Assembly: GCF_030766825.1 (NCBI RefSeq)
Contig: NZ_JASFDV010000001.1
Coordinates: 149,760 to 213,759, forward strand
DNA length: 64,000 nt
Source: Nocardiopsis sp. CC223A
Lineage (GTDB): Bacteria > Actinomycetota > Actinomycetes > Streptosporangiales > Streptosporangiaceae
Direction of reading: 5' to 3'
Shown: positions 34,033 through 43,515 of the stretch, in pieces
Position numbering within the stretch: the first letter of the stretch is position 1
Layout: each line of letters opens with the position of its first letter
Position numbers and translations under genes: made by a program
The notes under the pieces: model-generated
What the model was told of the DNA's origin: nothing
Database searches by the model: none
The model's input: only the letters and a program-made list of their open reading frames with translations

Positions 34033-36060
34033 ATGGTCCAGACCCGCAGGGAGCGGCGCGAACACCGGGGCGGGCGGATCGCGGTGATCATGGCCGCACT
34101 CATGCTCACGGTGCTGCTGTCCGCGCTCGACCAGACGATCGTGTCCACGGCCCTGCCGACGATCGTCTCCGACCTGGGCGGCCTCAACCACCTGTCCTGG
34201 GTGATCACCTCCTACCTGCTCGCGGTCACCGCCAGCACCCCGCTGTGGGGCAAGCTCGGCGACCAGTTCGGCCGCAAGACGCTGTTCCTGGTGTGCATCG
34301 CCGTGTTCGTGGCCGGGTCGGCGCTGTGCGGCCTGTCCCGGGACATGCTCCAGCTGATCCTCTTCCGGGGATTGCAGGGCATCGGCGGCGGCGGGCTGAT
34401 GGTGCTGTCCATGGCGATCGTGGGCGACGTCGTCTCCCCGCGCGAACGCGGCCGCTACCAGGGGTGGTTCGGCGCGGTCTTCGGCGTCTCCAGCGTGGCC
34501 GGGCCGCTGCTGGGCGGGCTGTTCGTCGACCACCTGTCCTGGCGGTGGGTGTTCTACGTCAACCTGCCGCTGGGCGTGCTGGCGTTCGCCGCGGTCCTGG
34601 CGGTGCTCCCCGCCTCCCGGCCCACCGGGAGGCGGACCATCGACTACGCCGGGATCGTGCTGCTGGCCGCCACCGCCGTGTGCCTCACCCTGGTCGCCTC
34701 CTGGGGCGGCACCGTCTACGACTGGGCGTCGCCGCAGGTCATCGGGCTGGCACTGGCCGGTGTCGCGCTCGGCTTCGGCTGGTGGCTGTCGGCCCGCCGC
34801 GCGGCCGAGCCGGTGATGCCGCTGGGGCTGTTCCGCAACCCCGTCGTGGTGATCGCCATGGGCGTCGGCCTGTGCGTCGGGTTCGCGATGATGGGCTCGA
34901 TGGCGTTCCTGCCGCTGTTCCTCCAGGTCGTGCACGGCCTGTCGCCGACCGCCTCGGGACTGTTCCTGCTGCCGATGGTGGTCGGGCTGTTCCTCACCTC
35001 GATCACCTCCGGGCGGCTGGTCACCCGCACCGGCCGGTACAAGCCCTACCCCATCGCCGGGATGGCGGTCACCGCGGCGGGGCTGTTCCTGCTGTCGTGG
35101 CTGGGGCCGGACACCTCCGAGTGGCAGATGTGGGGCTCGTTCTTCGTCCTGGGGGTGGGTCTGGGGCTGGTCATGCAGGTCGTGGTGGTGGTCGTGCAGA
35201 ACGCCGCCGACTACGCCGACCTGGGCGCGGCCACCTCGGCCGCGACGTTCTTCCGGTCCATCGGCGGGTCCTTCGGCACGGCGGTGTTCGGCGCGGTCTT
35301 CTCCGGACAACTGGCCGCCGACCTGGCCGCCCGCGCCGGGGAGATGACACTGCCCCCGGGCGTGGACACGGCGAGCCTGGAGAGCGACCCGCGGGCCCTG
35401 GACGCGCTGCCCGCGCAGACGCAGGCCATGTTCCTCCAGGCCTACGCCGACGCGATCGACGTGGTGTTCCTGTGGGCGGTGCCGGTGGCGCTGGTCGGGC
35501 TGGTGCTCGCCCTGTTCCTGCCCGAGGTGCCGCTGCGCACCACGGTCGGGTCGCAGCCCGCCGACCTGGGGGAGTCCGTCCCGCCGGTGGCCTCGGGCGG
35601 GCGCACGGCCATGGAGACCGTCGAACGGGAGATCTACCGGACCTGCGGCCACGAGGGGGCGCGGGAGATGTACACCCGGCTGTGCGGTGCCGCGGGGCTG
35701 GAGGTCTCGCCGCGCGCCTGCTGGACGCTGAGCCACCTGGCGGTGACCGGTCCGCTGCGGGTGTCCGAGCTGGTGGAGATGTCCCACCTGCCCGACGACC
35801 GCTGGGAGGCGGTGCACCGGGAGCTGCTGGAGGCGGGCCACCTCACCGGGGAGGGCGAACCCTGGGAGCTGAGCCCCGCGGGAGAGGCGGCCGCCCGCCG
35901 CGTCTTCGACGCCCAGCGGGAGGCACTGCGCTCCCTGCTCGACGACTACGACCCGGAGCTGCACCCGGAGGTGGCGGCCGCGTTGGAGCGGATGACCGCC
36001 GAGACGCTCGGTGACGAGGGCGACGCGGGCCGCGTGGTCCGGGAGGGCGGCCGAGGCTAG
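34033..36060 (+). CDS. DHA2-family MFS transporter fused to a MarR-like winged-helix domain
   Basis: This is a 675-residue protein. Residues ~15-500 form a 14-helix DHA2 (EmrB/QacA) drug:proton antiporter. It includes MLTVLLSALDQTIVSTALPTI, motif A GKLGDQFGRKTLF, LQGIGGGGLMVLSMAIVGDVV and YQGWFGAVFGVSSVAGPLLGGL (motif C). Residues ~530-665 form a soluble domain (TVEREIYRTCGHEGAREMY, WTLSHLAVTGPLRVSELVEM, HRELLEAGHLTGEGEPWELS) that looks like a MarR winged helix. ATG 34033 has AGGCGGAG upstream. Export of a toxic compound with built-in sensing or regulation is inferred. It is divergent from the acyl-CoA dehydrogenase. Confidence 0.85.
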   Translation: MVQTRRERREHRGGRIAVIMAALMLTVLLSALDQTIVSTALPTIVSDLGGLNHLSWVITSYLLAVTASTPLWGKLGDQFGRKTLFLVCIAVFVAGSALCGLSRDMLQLILFRGLQGIGGGGLMVLSMAIVGDVVSPRERGRYQGWFGAVFGVSSVAGPLLGGLFVDHLSWRWVFYVNLPLGVLAFAAVLAVLPASRPTGRRTIDYAGIVLLAATAVCLTLVASWGGTVYDWASPQVIGLALAGVALGFGWWLSARRAAEPVMPLGLFRNPVVVIAMGVGLCVGFAMMGSMAFLPLFLQVVHGLSPTASGLFLLPMVVGLFLTSITSGRLVTRTGRYKPYPIAGMAVTAAGLFLLSWLGPDTSEWQMWGSFFVLGVGLGLVMQVVVVVVQNAADYADLGAATSAATFFRSIGGSFGTAVFGAVFSGQLAADLAARAGEMTLPPGVDTASLESDPRALDALPAQTQAMFLQAYADAIDVVFLWAVPVALVGLVLALFLPEVPLRTTVGSQPADLGESVPPVASGGRTAMETVEREIYRTCGHEGAREMYTRLCGAAGLEVSPRACWTLSHLAVTGPLRVSELVEMSHLPDDRWEAVHRELLEAGHLTGEGEPWELSPAGEAAARRVFDAQREALRSLLDDYDPELHPEVAAALERMTAETLGDEGDAGRVVREGGRG

Positions 36061-36419
36061 GGCCGGGGGGCCGCGATGCGTCGGCGGGGGTTTGGAGGCC
36101 CGGAGGAGGCGTCCTGGAGGGAGGTCCGCACCCGCCGGGCCGCCCGTTGAGGGCGGCGGTGGGCGGGCCGGAGCGAAGCGGAGGTTCAGAAGAACACGGC
36201 CCAGGGCGTGTTCGGCGGATGCTTTCGCAGGTGCCCCTACCGTGCCCTGCCTCGCAGGCTCGGCGGTGCCGCACGGCGAGGCCAGCCCGGGTTCGGCCGT
36301 CCAGGCGAAGGCGGTGCCGCGAGAGGCGGCCCGGCGGCTTCGCGGAGGCACCGCGCCGAAGGCGTCCGCTGAGGGTGGCGGCGGGCGACGGGCGGGCGGA
36401 ATGACCCGTCGAACACGGC
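36061..36419 (+). repeat. Intergenic block with repeat copies D (36138-36170) and E (36361-36398)
   Basis: This 359-nt gap between convergent genes has no credible coding frame. Copy D includes GGGGGTTTGGAGGCCCGGAG (~36086), the core CGTTGAGGGCGGCGG and the tail AGGTTCAGAAGAACACGG. Copy E holds GTCCGCTGAGGGTGGCGGCG then GGCGACGGGCGGGCGGA. A hairpin GAACAC...GTGTTC lies at 36191-36212. The block appears to be made largely of repeat material. Confidence 0.7.
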
Positions 36420-36716
36420 CTAGTCCGCGCCGTCGCCGCCGGGCGCGACGAAGCCGGGGTAGTGCCGGGCGGCCTCCTCGTCGGCGTCCGCCCAGCGGGA
36501 GGCCAGGTGGAGCCAGCCCCACAGGGCCACCGCGAGGGACACCGGGATCAGGAGGGCCCACAGCGGTGCCTCCCCCAGCAGGCGGGCGGCCCAGAACCCG
36601 GCGGCGAGAGCGCCCCCGCCGACGGCCCAGGCCAGGGCGCGGCGCCCGGAGGCGAAGGTGAGGAAGAACAGCACCATGCCTGCGGCCGTGCCCAGGGCTA
36701 TGGCCACCCCGCTCAT
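36420..36716 (-). CDS. Small membrane protein, 98 aa
   Basis: The frame from ATG 36716 (GAGAGGAGAC upstream) encodes MSGVAIALGTAAGMVLFFLTFA, a basic turn (SGRRALAW), a second helix and a third (PLWALLIPVSLAVALWGWLHL). A polar tail (DADEEAARHYPGF) ends GGDGAD. Three transmembrane segments are likely. No family was recognised. It is divergent from the thiolase gene, with the shared operator at 36813 between them. Confidence 0.7.
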   Translation of the reverse strand: MSGVAIALGTAAGMVLFFLTFASGRRALAWAVGGGALAAGFWAARLLGEAPLWALLIPVSLAVALWGWLHLASRWADADEEAARHYPGFVAPGGDGAD

Positions 36717-36812
36717 CGACGTCTCCTCTCGTCGGTTCCAGAGCAGCACACCGGGGTGAACAGACGGGGAAACGGACGGTGAAGGGGGGCCGGGGTCTTG
36801 CCGGATCCACAA

Positions 36813-36831
36813 AACCGAATACAGTTCGGTT
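36813..36831. promoter_or_regulatory. AACCGAA-N5-TTCGGTT operator, copy 2 (thiolase)
   Basis: The site reads AACCGAATACAGTTCGGTT, 35 nt upstream of the thiolase GTG. Arms are exact 7-bp complements. It is the same as the acyl-CoA dehydrogenase site apart from three central bases. Confidence 0.7.
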
Positions 36832-36865
36832 CACAGGAAACGTCACCCAGGCCCTTGGAGGACCC

Positions 36866-38008
36866 GTGGCCGAGGCATACATCGTCGGCGCCGTACGCAC
36901 CCCCGTCGGTACGAAGAAGGGCGCGCTGGCCGCCGTCCACCCCGCCGATCTCGGCGCGCACGTGCTCAAGGAACTCGTCGAGCGCACGGGCGTCGACCCG
37001 TCCGCGGTCGAGGACGTCATCATGGGCTGTGTGAGCCAGGTCGGCCCGCAGGCCCTGGACCTGGCCCGCACCTCCTGGCTGTCCGCCGGGCTGCCCGAGA
37101 GCGTCCCCGGCGTCACCATCGACCGCCAGTGCGGCTCTTCCCAGCAGGCCGTCCACTTCGCCGCCCAGGGCGTCATGTCCGGCACCCAGGACCTGGTCGT
37201 GGCCTCCGGCGTCGAGAACATGGGCATGGTCCCCATGGGCTCCAACGTCCAGTACGCCATCGACAACGGCCTGAGCCTGTACGGCGAAGGCTGGACAGAG
37301 CGCTACGGCCCCCAGGAGATCTCGCAGTTCCGCGGCGCCCAGCTCATGTGCGAGAAGTGGGGCTTCAAGCGCGAGCAGCTGGAGCAGTACGCCCTGGAGA
37401 GCCACCAGCGCGCCGCCAAGGCCCTGGCCGGGGGCTACTTCGACGCCCAGATCGCCCCGCTGGCGGGAGTGACGCAGGACGAGGGCGTGCGCCCCGACAC
37501 CACCCTGGAGAAGATGGCGGGCCTGAAGCCCCTGCGCGACGGCTGGGAGCTCACCGCCGCCGTGGCCAGCCAGATCTCCGTGGGCGCCGGCGCCGTGCTC
37601 ATCGCCTCCGAGCGCGCCGTGGAGCAGCACGGGCTCACCCCGCTGGCCCGCGTCGTCCAGCTCTCCCTGGTCGGCGACGACCCGGTCTACATGCTCACCG
37701 CCCCGATCCCGGCCACGAGGATCGCCCTGGAGAAGGCGGGCCTGGGCATCGACGACATCGACGTCACCGAGATCAACGAGGCCTTCGCCCCGGTCCCGCT
37801 GTCCTGGATCGAGGAGCTGGGCGCCGACCCGGCCAAGGTCAACCCCAACGGCGGCGCCATCGCCCTGGGCCACCCGCTGGGCGCCACCGGCACCGTTCTC
37901 CTGACCAAGCTGGTCAACGAGCTGCACCGCACCGGCGGCCGCTACGGCCTCCAGACCATGTGCGAGGGCGGCGGCCAGGCCAACGTCACCATCATCGAAC
38001 GCGTCTGA
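36866..38008 (+). CDS. Acetyl-CoA acetyltransferase (thiolase)
   Basis: This 380-residue thiolase acts in beta-oxidation or acetoacetyl-CoA metabolism. It starts at GTG 36866 after TTGGAGGACCC: VAEAYIVGAVRTPVGTKKG. The nucleophilic Cys is in TIDRQCGSSQQAVHFA. The catalytic motifs NEAFAPVPL, NGGAIALGHPLGATG and MCEGGGQAN (second Cys) are intact. The operator at 36813 links it to the acyl-CoA dehydrogenase 3 kb away. No fadB-like partner is adjacent. Confidence 0.93.
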   Translation: MAEAYIVGAVRTPVGTKKGALAAVHPADLGAHVLKELVERTGVDPSAVEDVIMGCVSQVGPQALDLARTSWLSAGLPESVPGVTIDRQCGSSQQAVHFAAQGVMSGTQDLVVASGVENMGMVPMGSNVQYAIDNGLSLYGEGWTERYGPQEISQFRGAQLMCEKWGFKREQLEQYALESHQRAAKALAGGYFDAQIAPLAGVTQDEGVRPDTTLEKMAGLKPLRDGWELTAAVASQISVGAGAVLIASERAVEQHGLTPLARVVQLSLVGDDPVYMLTAPIPATRIALEKAGLGIDDIDVTEINEAFAPVPLSWIEELGADPAKVNPNGGAIALGHPLGATGTVLLTKLVNELHRTGGRYGLQTMCEGGGQANVTIIERV

Positions 38009-38117
38009 CCCCACGCGCCGACCGGGCCGCGCGTCCCCCGGGGCCGCGCGGCCTCCGCGCGTCCGGGCGGACCCGCGATCTCCGGCTCGCCCCCGAACGC
38101 GCACCGGTTCTGGAAGC

Positions 38118-38306
38118 ATGGGCCCGGTGGCGCACGAAGTGAACGACGAAGCGAAGAAGCTCAGGGTCGCGCTCACCCGCGCCGGCCTTTTGGACGTTTC
38201 CGGTGTGCCCCGGCGGCGCCCCGAGCAGGCGGCCTTCGAACGAGCCCGCACGGCCGCCGGAAGCGGTACACCGCTGTCGGATCTCGCGTCGGAGGAACGC
38301 GAGTGA
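38118..38306 (+). CDS. Hypothetical 62-residue protein upstream of the VapBC-type pair
   Basis: This small charged frame (VNDEAKKLRVALTRAGLLDV, RRRPEQAAFERART, GTPLSDLASEERE) ends 44 nt before the antitoxin ATG. The sequence is amphipathic and not obviously a shadow, but no motif was recognised. ATG 38118 or GTG 38127 may be the start; neither has a strong ribosome-binding site. It may be a third member of the toxin-antitoxin locus. Confidence 0.4.
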   Translation: MGPVAHEVNDEAKKLRVALTRAGLLDVSGVPRRRPEQAAFERARTAAGSGTPLSDLASEERE

Positions 38307-38319
38307 ACAAACCCCTGAA

Positions 38320-38342
38320 GGTAATACCTCGAAAGTATTACC
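38320..38342 (+). promoter_or_regulatory. Inverted repeat GGTAATAC-N7-GTATTACC upstream of antitoxin gene
   Basis: Exact 8-bp arms sit at 38320-38327 and 38335-38342. The site ends 8 nt before the antitoxin ATG in an A/T-rich patch that also resembles a -10 region. Autorepression by the AbrB-type antitoxin is expected. Confidence 0.65.
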
Positions 38343-38350
38343 GTGGTGGC

Positions 38351-38593
38351 ATGAGAATCACGGAAAAGGGTCAGGTCACCATCCCCGTCGAGGTTCGCAG
38401 AAGCATGGGCCTCAAGCCCGGTGACGAGGTCGAATTCGTGCTGGACGGGACCGGTGCCAGGGTGGTGCGTGCCGCATCCGCGCCCAGCAAGGGCGCGCGG
38501 CTGGTCGAGCGCCTGCGCGGCAAGGGGGACGTGCTGCTGTCCACCGATGAGATCATGGCGATGACCCGGGGGGACGACGATGACGGGGGCTGA
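38351..38593 (+). CDS. AbrB/SpoVT-type antitoxin (VapB-like)
   Basis: This 80-residue swapped-hairpin antitoxin starts MRITEKGQVTIPVEVRRSMGL, the diagnostic AbrB/MazE-like motif. KPGDEVEFVLDGTGARVV follows. The C-terminal part ([30 protein letters not shown]) would wrap the toxin. ATG 38351 was chosen because it gives the family start; GTG 38303 upstream is in frame but would run through the operator. The gene overlaps the toxin start by 14 nt, so they are co-translated. Confidence 0.85.
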   Translation: MRITEKGQVTIPVEVRRSMGLKPGDEVEFVLDGTGARVVRAASAPSKGARLVERLRGKGDVLLSTDEIMAMTRGDDDDGG

Positions 38594-39032
38594 CTCGATC
38601 TCCTGTGCGACCCCCCGGGGCGGAGAGCCCGCCCAGGTGCTGGTCGATGCCAACGTGATACTGGATGTCTTCAGCGAGGATCCCCATTGGGGCGAATGGT
38701 CCGCTCAGGCGTTGGCCGATGCGACGAACCAAGGGCCGTTGATCATCAACCCGATCATCTATGCCGAGATCTCGATGCGCTTCACACGGATCGAAGACCT
38801 CGAAGAGCTTCTCGCCGATGACTTCGTCCGGGCGGACCTGCCGTGGGAGGCCGCCTTCCTGGCGGGTAAGTGCCACAGCCGCTACCGAAAACAGGGCGGG
38901 ACCAAGACCGCGCCGCTGCCCGACTTCTACATCGGGGCGCACGCCGCGGTCTCCGGCCTCCGACTACTGACCCGGGACGCGCGCAGATTCCGCACCTACT
39001 TCCCGAACGTCAAACTCATCTCACCGAACTAG
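38580..39032 (+). CDS. PIN-domain toxin (VapC-like ribonuclease)
   Basis: This 150-residue PIN nuclease shows the acidic residues: [34 protein letters not shown], and the C-terminal [26 protein letters not shown]. It is expected to cleave tRNA or another RNA when unneutralised. It overlaps the antitoxin gene by 14 nt. Less extreme GC content than its neighbours is visible (AACGTGATACTGGATGTCTT), which hints at horizontal acquisition. Confidence 0.88.
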   Translation: MTGADSISCATPRGGEPAQVLVDANVILDVFSEDPHWGEWSAQALADATNQGPLIINPIIYAEISMRFTRIEDLEELLADDFVRADLPWEAAFLAGKCHSRYRKQGGTKTAPLPDFYIGAHAAVSGLRLLTRDARRFRTYFPNVKLISPN

Positions 39033-40252
39033 CGGGCCAGGGCGGGGCCGCCGGGGCCGTTGGGGAGGCCGAGCCAGGCGGCCATCTCGGCCAGGTGCTC
39101 CACGAGCTGCGGCAGGGTGTCGTCCGGGGCGCCGTCCTCCAGGGTGATCCGCTGGGCGAGCAGGGTGCCCGCGGCGCGGTCGGCCTTGAGGTCGACGCGG
39201 GCCACCAGGTCCTCGCCCAGCAGGAACGGCAGCACGTAGTAGCCGTGCACCCGCTTGGCGGCCGGGGTGTAGATCTCGATGCGGTACCGGAAGCCGAACA
39301 GCCCCTCGGCCCGGTCCCGGGTCCACACCAGGGAGTCGAACGGGCTCAGCAGCGCCCGCGCGTCGACCCTGCGCGGCACCCGGGCGTCCCGGTGCAGGTA
39401 GGCGGTGCGGTCCCAGCCGCGGACCCGGACCGGGACCAGCTCGCCGGAGTCCACCAGGTCGGCGACGGCCGGTCGCGCCTCGGCGCCCTTGAGCCGGAAG
39501 TAGTCGCGCAGGCAGGGCTCGGTGGCGATCCCGTGCGCACGGGCGGCGATGGCCACCAGCTCCCGGTGGGCGTCCGCGTCGCTCGGCAGGGGGGTGGCGT
39601 GCACCTCGGCGGGCAGCACCCGCTCGGGCAGGTCGTAGCGGCGCTCGAACTGGGAGTTGCGGCCGTTGGAGGTCAGGTCCCCGATCCAGAACAGGTACTC
39701 CAGGGACTTCTTCACCTCCGACCAGTTCCACCCCCAGTGGTCCTTGGCGCGCGGCACGTCGTGGGCGAGCGCGGCCTCCACCTCGCGGGCGGTGGCCGGG
39801 CCGATCCGCGCGACCTCCTCGTACACCGCCTTGACCAGCTGGGGCTTCTCCACTTGGACGCTGTTCATCCAGCCGTTCCCGGCCCCGGCCCGGTTGCGCT
39901 CCATGCGGTACCGCATGAGCTGCCGGGTGGCCGGGGGCACCAGGCTCGCCTCGTGCGCCCAGCACTCGACCAGGCGGGCCGGGCTCGTCTTGGCCGCGGT
40001 GGTGGCCGCCCGGTCCAGCAGCGCGGTGTCGTAGCCGCCCATCCGGGCGAACACCGGCAGGTACTGGCTGCGCGCCAGCACGTTCACGCTGTCGATCTGG
40101 ATGATCCCCAGACGGCGCACCACCCGGCCCAGGTGGCCCAGGTTCGGGGTGCCGGCGGGCCGGGGATCGGCCAGCCCCTGGGCGGCGATCGCGATCCGGC
40201 GGGCCTGGGAGAGGGACAGTTCCGCGTCGCGGCGGGGGTGGGGTTCGGGCAT
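39029..40252 (-). CDS. YcaQ/AlkX-like winged-helix DNA glycosylase family protein
   Basis: This 407-residue protein belongs to the HTH_42/YcaQ family. The catalytic motif in this family is Q-x-D or Q-x-Q; here [18 protein letters not shown] gives QID, as in E. coli YcaQ (AlkX). QID is the group that unhooks interstrand crosslinks. Other family blocks are [30 protein letters not shown] and [24 protein letters not shown] 40252 was preferred over an in-frame TTG 40282. It is convergent with and overlaps the 3' end of the PIN toxin gene by 4 nt. Confidence 0.85.
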   Translation of the reverse strand: MPEPHPRRDAELSLSQARRIAIAAQGLADPRPAGTPNLGHLGRVVRRLGIIQIDSVNVLARSQYLPVFARMGGYDTALLDRAATTAAKTSPARLVECWAHEASLVPPATRQLMRYRMERNRAGAGNGWMNSVQVEKPQLVKAVYEEVARIGPATAREVEAALAHDVPRAKDHWGWNWSEVKKSLEYLFWIGDLTSNGRNSQFERRYDLPERVLPAEVHATPLPSDADAHRELVAIAARAHGIATEPCLRDYFRLKGAEARPAVADLVDSGELVPVRVRGWDRTAYLHRDARVPRRVDARALLSPFDSLVWTRDRAEGLFGFRYRIEIYTPAAKRVHGYYVLPFLLGEDLVARVDLKADRAAGTLLAQRITLEDGAPDDTLPQLVEHLAEMAAWLGLPNGPGGPALAR

Positions 40253-40298
40253 GCCGAACACGGTAGCTCCCGCCGCCGACAATCCGCGGGCCGGCGGC

Positions 40299-42257
40299 TC
40301 AGCCCATGCGCCGGTGCAGGTCCTTCTCCCGGGAGGGCCCCGGCTCGGCCGGGGAGATCAGCGGGCCGGGCAGGGACGGGTCGACCACGCCCTCCTCCAG
40401 CCACGTGTAGGAGTCGTCCATGACCCGGCGGGCCAGCTTGCCGTCGATGTCGTCGGTGTTGGACCACAGCCCTTCGAGCAGCGCCTCGACGCGCAGCCGC
40501 GACTGGCGGCAGAACACGTCGGCGAGCTCCAGCGGCGTCGTCCCGCGCTCGGGCCGGGTGTCGGCGTCGTGCCGGGCCCGCACCACCACCGCGCTCATCG
40601 CGAACAGCTCCGCGCCGATGTCCACCACCCGGCCCAGGAATCCCTGCTTGACCTCCATCCTCCCCTGCCAGCGCGTCATCCCGTAGAACGTGGACCGCGC
40701 CAGCCTGCGGGCGGTGCGCTCCACGTACCGCAGGTGCCCGGCCAGCGGACCGAACTCCACGTACGCCGACGGCAGCTGCCCCCGGCCCACCGCCAGCGTC
40801 GGCAGCCAGGCGGCGTAGAACCCGGTCGCCCGGGTCAGCGCCCGCGCCTTGGCCGCGCGGTCCGCGTCCGGGTCGATGATGTCCCCGGCCACCGCCAGGT
40901 GGGCGTCCACCGCCTCACGGGCGATGAGCAGGTGCATGATCTCCGTGCTGCCCTCGAAGATCCGGTTGATGCGCAGGTCCCGCAGCAGCTGTTCGGCCGG
41001 GATCCCCCGCTCGCCGCGGGCGGCCAGCGAATCGGCGGTCTCGAACCCGCGCCCGCCGCGGATCTGGATCAGCTCGTCGGCGATCCGGTAGGCGTGCTCG
41101 GACGCCCACAGCTTGGCGATGGCCGCCTCGATGCGGATGTCCTTGCGCTTCTCGTCGGCCATCCGGCTCGCCAGGTCGAGCATGGCCTCCATGGCGTAGG
41201 TGGTGGCGGCGATGTAGGAGATCTTCTTGGCGATCTCCTCGTGCTTCCCGACCGGCCGCCCCCACTGGACCCGTTCGCGCGACCACTCGCGCGCGATCTT
41301 GGTGGCCCACTTCCCGGCGCCCACGCACAGGGCGGGCAGGGACAGCCGCCCCGTGTTGAGCGTGGACAGGGCGATGCGCAGCCCCTGTCCCTCCTCGCCG
41401 ATCCGGTTGGCGACCGGGACCCGCACGTCGTGCAGCCGGGTGACGCCGTTCTCCAGCCCGCGCAGGCCCATGAACCGGTTGCGCCGCTCCACGGTGATCC
41501 CGGGGGAGTCCCCCTCGACCACGAACGCGGTGATGCCGCCCCGGTGCCCGGGGCCCTCCGGCACCCGCGCCATCACCACCAGCAGGTCGGCGACGACGCC
41601 GTTGGTGGTCCACAGCTTCACCCCGTCGATCCGGTAGCCGGTCCCGTCCTCGGTGGGCACGGCCGTGGTCCGCAGCCGGGCCGGGTCGCTGCCCACGTCG
41701 GGTTCGGTGAGCAGGAACGCGCTGATGGCGTCGCGGGCGCAGCGCGGCAGGAACTCCTGCTTCTGCGCCGGGGTGCCGAACATGGACACCGGCTGGGGCA
41801 CACCGATCGACTGGTGGGCCGACAACAGGGCGCCGATCGCCGGGGACACGGAGCCGACCAGGGTGAGGGCGCGGTTGTAGTGCACCTGGCTCAGCCCCAG
41901 GCCGCCGTACTCGACGGGGATCTTCATGCCCAGGGCGCCCAGCTCGCGCAGCCCGGCCACGACCTCGTCGGGGATGCGCTCCTCGCGTTCGATGCGCTGG
42001 GCGTCGATCCCCTCGCAGAAGTCGTGCAGCCGGGCCAGGAAGGCCTCGCCGCGCTCGTCGTCCTCCCGGTCGGGGACGGGCATGGGGTGGATCAGATCCA
42101 GGCGCAGGCGGCCCAGGTACAGCTCCTTGGCGAAACCGGGCAGGTCCGAGGTGCTCTCGCGGGCCTGTTCGGCCACGGCTCTGGCACGGCGTTCGTCGAT
42201 CTCGGGTGCGGTGGGGTCGGGGGTCTGCGCGCGGGCTTCGGGGTCGGCCGCGGACAT
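40299..42257 (-). CDS. Acyl-CoA dehydrogenase with C-terminal extension (VLCAD-like)
   Basis: This is a 652-residue protein. The dehydrogenase core includes [39 protein letters not shown] and [20 protein letters not shown]. It continues with [20 protein letters not shown] and [20 protein letters not shown], and [18 protein letters not shown] ~190-residue C-terminal domain follows, as in very-long-chain enzymes. The N-terminus carries ~70 extra residues. ATG 42257 is preceded by GACGAGGTGAAG. No copy of the AACCGAA operator lies upstream, so it appears to be regulated differently from the 32.7-kb paralogue. Confidence 0.88.
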   Translation of the reverse strand: MSAADPEARAQTPDPTAPEIDERRARAVAEQARESTSDLPGFAKELYLGRLRLDLIHPMPVPDREDDERGEAFLARLHDFCEGIDAQRIEREERIPDEVVAGLRELGALGMKIPVEYGGLGLSQVHYNRALTLVGSVSPAIGALLSAHQSIGVPQPVSMFGTPAQKQEFLPRCARDAISAFLLTEPDVGSDPARLRTTAVPTEDGTGYRIDGVKLWTTNGVVADLLVVMARVPEGPGHRGGITAFVVEGDSPGITVERRNRFMGLRGLENGVTRLHDVRVPVANRIGEEGQGLRIALSTLNTGRLSLPALCVGAGKWATKIAREWSRERVQWGRPVGKHEEIAKKISYIAATTYAMEAMLDLASRMADEKRKDIRIEAAIAKLWASEHAYRIADELIQIRGGRGFETADSLAARGERGIPAEQLLRDLRINRIFEGSTEIMHLLIAREAVDAHLAVAGDIIDPDADRAAKARALTRATGFYAAWLPTLAVGRGQLPSAYVEFGPLAGHLRYVERTARRLARSTFYGMTRWQGRMEVKQGFLGRVVDIGAELFAMSAVVVRARHDADTRPERGTTPLELADVFCRQSRLRVEALLEGLWSNTDDIDGKLARRVMDDSYTWLEEGVVDPSLPGPLISPAEPGPSREKDLHRRMG

Positions 42258-42681
42258 GGTCTTCACCTCGTCCTGGAAGGGGTGTTTCGTGTGGCCTGTA
42301 TCACAGCACTACCCGGGAGCGGGCGTGTCGACGCACGACGGGACCGGCTCTCCGCGCCGAGGAGGACGCCACGGCAAAAACCTTGGGCCAAATGCGAACC
42401 TCAGGGCCCACTCGGCCGTCTTACGGGACGCGACGGAAACAACCGGGCATGTGCTGGGAGTCCCGTCAGGCCCCGGTGCGGAGGACGGCCGCACCGGGGC
42501 CCACCCGTCACCCACCACCACCCTCAACGGACGGCCTCCGGCCGACCACCCTCCCCTCTCGTCGCCCACCACCACCCTCAACGGACGGCCTCCGGCCGAC
42601 CACCCTCCCCCCGTCGCCCATCTGTCGCCCACCGCCCCCGTGTTCACCGCAGGTGTCGCCGCGAAGCCCTAGGCTTGCGCT
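42258..42681. other. 424-nt divergent region with repeats between acyl-CoA dehydrogenase and xth
   Basis: No credible coding frame is seen. Most of the right half consists of two tandem copies of the dispersed intergenic repeat (42506-42609) plus a degenerate third (~42611-42640). Promoters for both flanking genes must lie here. Confidence 0.6.
42506..42609 (-). repeat. Dispersed intergenic repeat, tandem copies F1 (42506-42555) and F2 (42560-42609)
   Basis: On the minus strand both copies read GGCCGGAGGCCGTCCGTTGA then GGGTGGTGGTGGG, the family core. Period is 54 bp and the copies are almost identical. A degenerate third unit follows at ~42611. Confidence 0.8.
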
Positions 42682-43515
42682 GTGCGTATCGCGACTTGGA
42701 ATGTGAACAGTGCCCGGGCCCGGGTCGAGCGGATCGGGGCCTGGCTCGACCGGAGCGACGTCGACGTCCTCGCCATCCAGGAGACCAAGGCCAGGGACGA
42801 CCAGTTCCCCGCCGCCGTCTTCACCGACCGCGGCTACGAGGTCGCCCACCACGGGATCTCCCAGTGGAACGGCGTCGCGATCGCCTCCCGGGTCGGCCTG
42901 GAGGAGGTGCGGGTCGGGTTCCCCGGCCAGCCCGGCTACGGCGACCCCGAGGAGGCCGAGGCCCGCGCCATCGGCGCCACCTGCGGCGGCGTCCAGGTGT
43001 GGAGCCTGTACGTGCCCAACGGCCGCGAGATCGACCACCCCCACTACGCCTACAAACTGCGCTGGCTCCAGGCCCTGCGCGAGGCGGGCACGGCCGCGCT
43101 GGCGGCCGACCCCGACGCGCAGATCGCCTACGTCGGCGACTTCAACATCGCCCCCCAGGACGACGACGTGTGGGACATGGCCGAGTTCGACGGCCTCACC
43201 CACGTCACCGAGCCCGAGCGGGAGGCCTTCCGGGCCCTGAACAAGGCGGGTTTCGAGGACGTCGCCCGCGCGTACACCCCCGGCCCCGGCGTCTACACCT
43301 ACTGGGACTACAAGGGGCTGGCCTTCCCCAAGCGGCGCGGTATGCGGATCGACTTCGTGCTGGCCTCCCCGGCGCTGCGCGCCCGGGTGAGCGGCGCGAG
43401 CGTCGACCGGGAGGAGCGCAAGGGCAAGGGCGCCTCCGACCACGCGCCCGTCATCGTCGGCCTGGACGGGGAAGAGGGTCTGCCCCGCGACAAGAAGAAG
43501 GAGGACGGGGCGTGA
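42682..43515 (+). CDS. xth: Exodeoxyribonuclease III
   Basis: This 277-residue EEP-superfamily AP endonuclease/3'-exonuclease acts in base-excision repair. Motifs are MRIATWNVNSARARVERIG (Asn), LAIQETKARDDQFP (catalytic Glu), LYVPNGREIDHPHYAYKLRW (Tyr), AYVGDFNIAPQDDDVWD (Asp/Asn), RRGMRIDFVLAS (Asp) and GKGASDHAPVIVGL (terminal Asp-His). All catalytic residues are visible. The stop overlaps the ribokinase start (GTGA), so the two genes form a transcription unit. Confidence 0.95.
   Translation: MRIATWNVNSARARVERIGAWLDRSDVDVLAIQETKARDDQFPAAVFTDRGYEVAHHGISQWNGVAIASRVGLEEVRVGFPGQPGYGDPEEAEARAIGATCGGVQVWSLYVPNGREIDHPHYAYKLRWLQALREAGTAALAADPDAQIAYVGDFNIAPQDDDVWDMAEFDGLTHVTEPEREAFRALNKAGFEDVARAYTPGPGVYTYWDYKGLAFPKRRGMRIDFVLASPALRARVSGASVDREERKGKGASDHAPVIVGLDGEEGLPRDKKKEDGA

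Noticed and set aside
42506..42640. CRISPR array from the tandem 54-bp units.
   Set aside because: The units are contiguous with only a few bases between them, no unique spacers and no cas genes. They belong to the dispersed repeat family.
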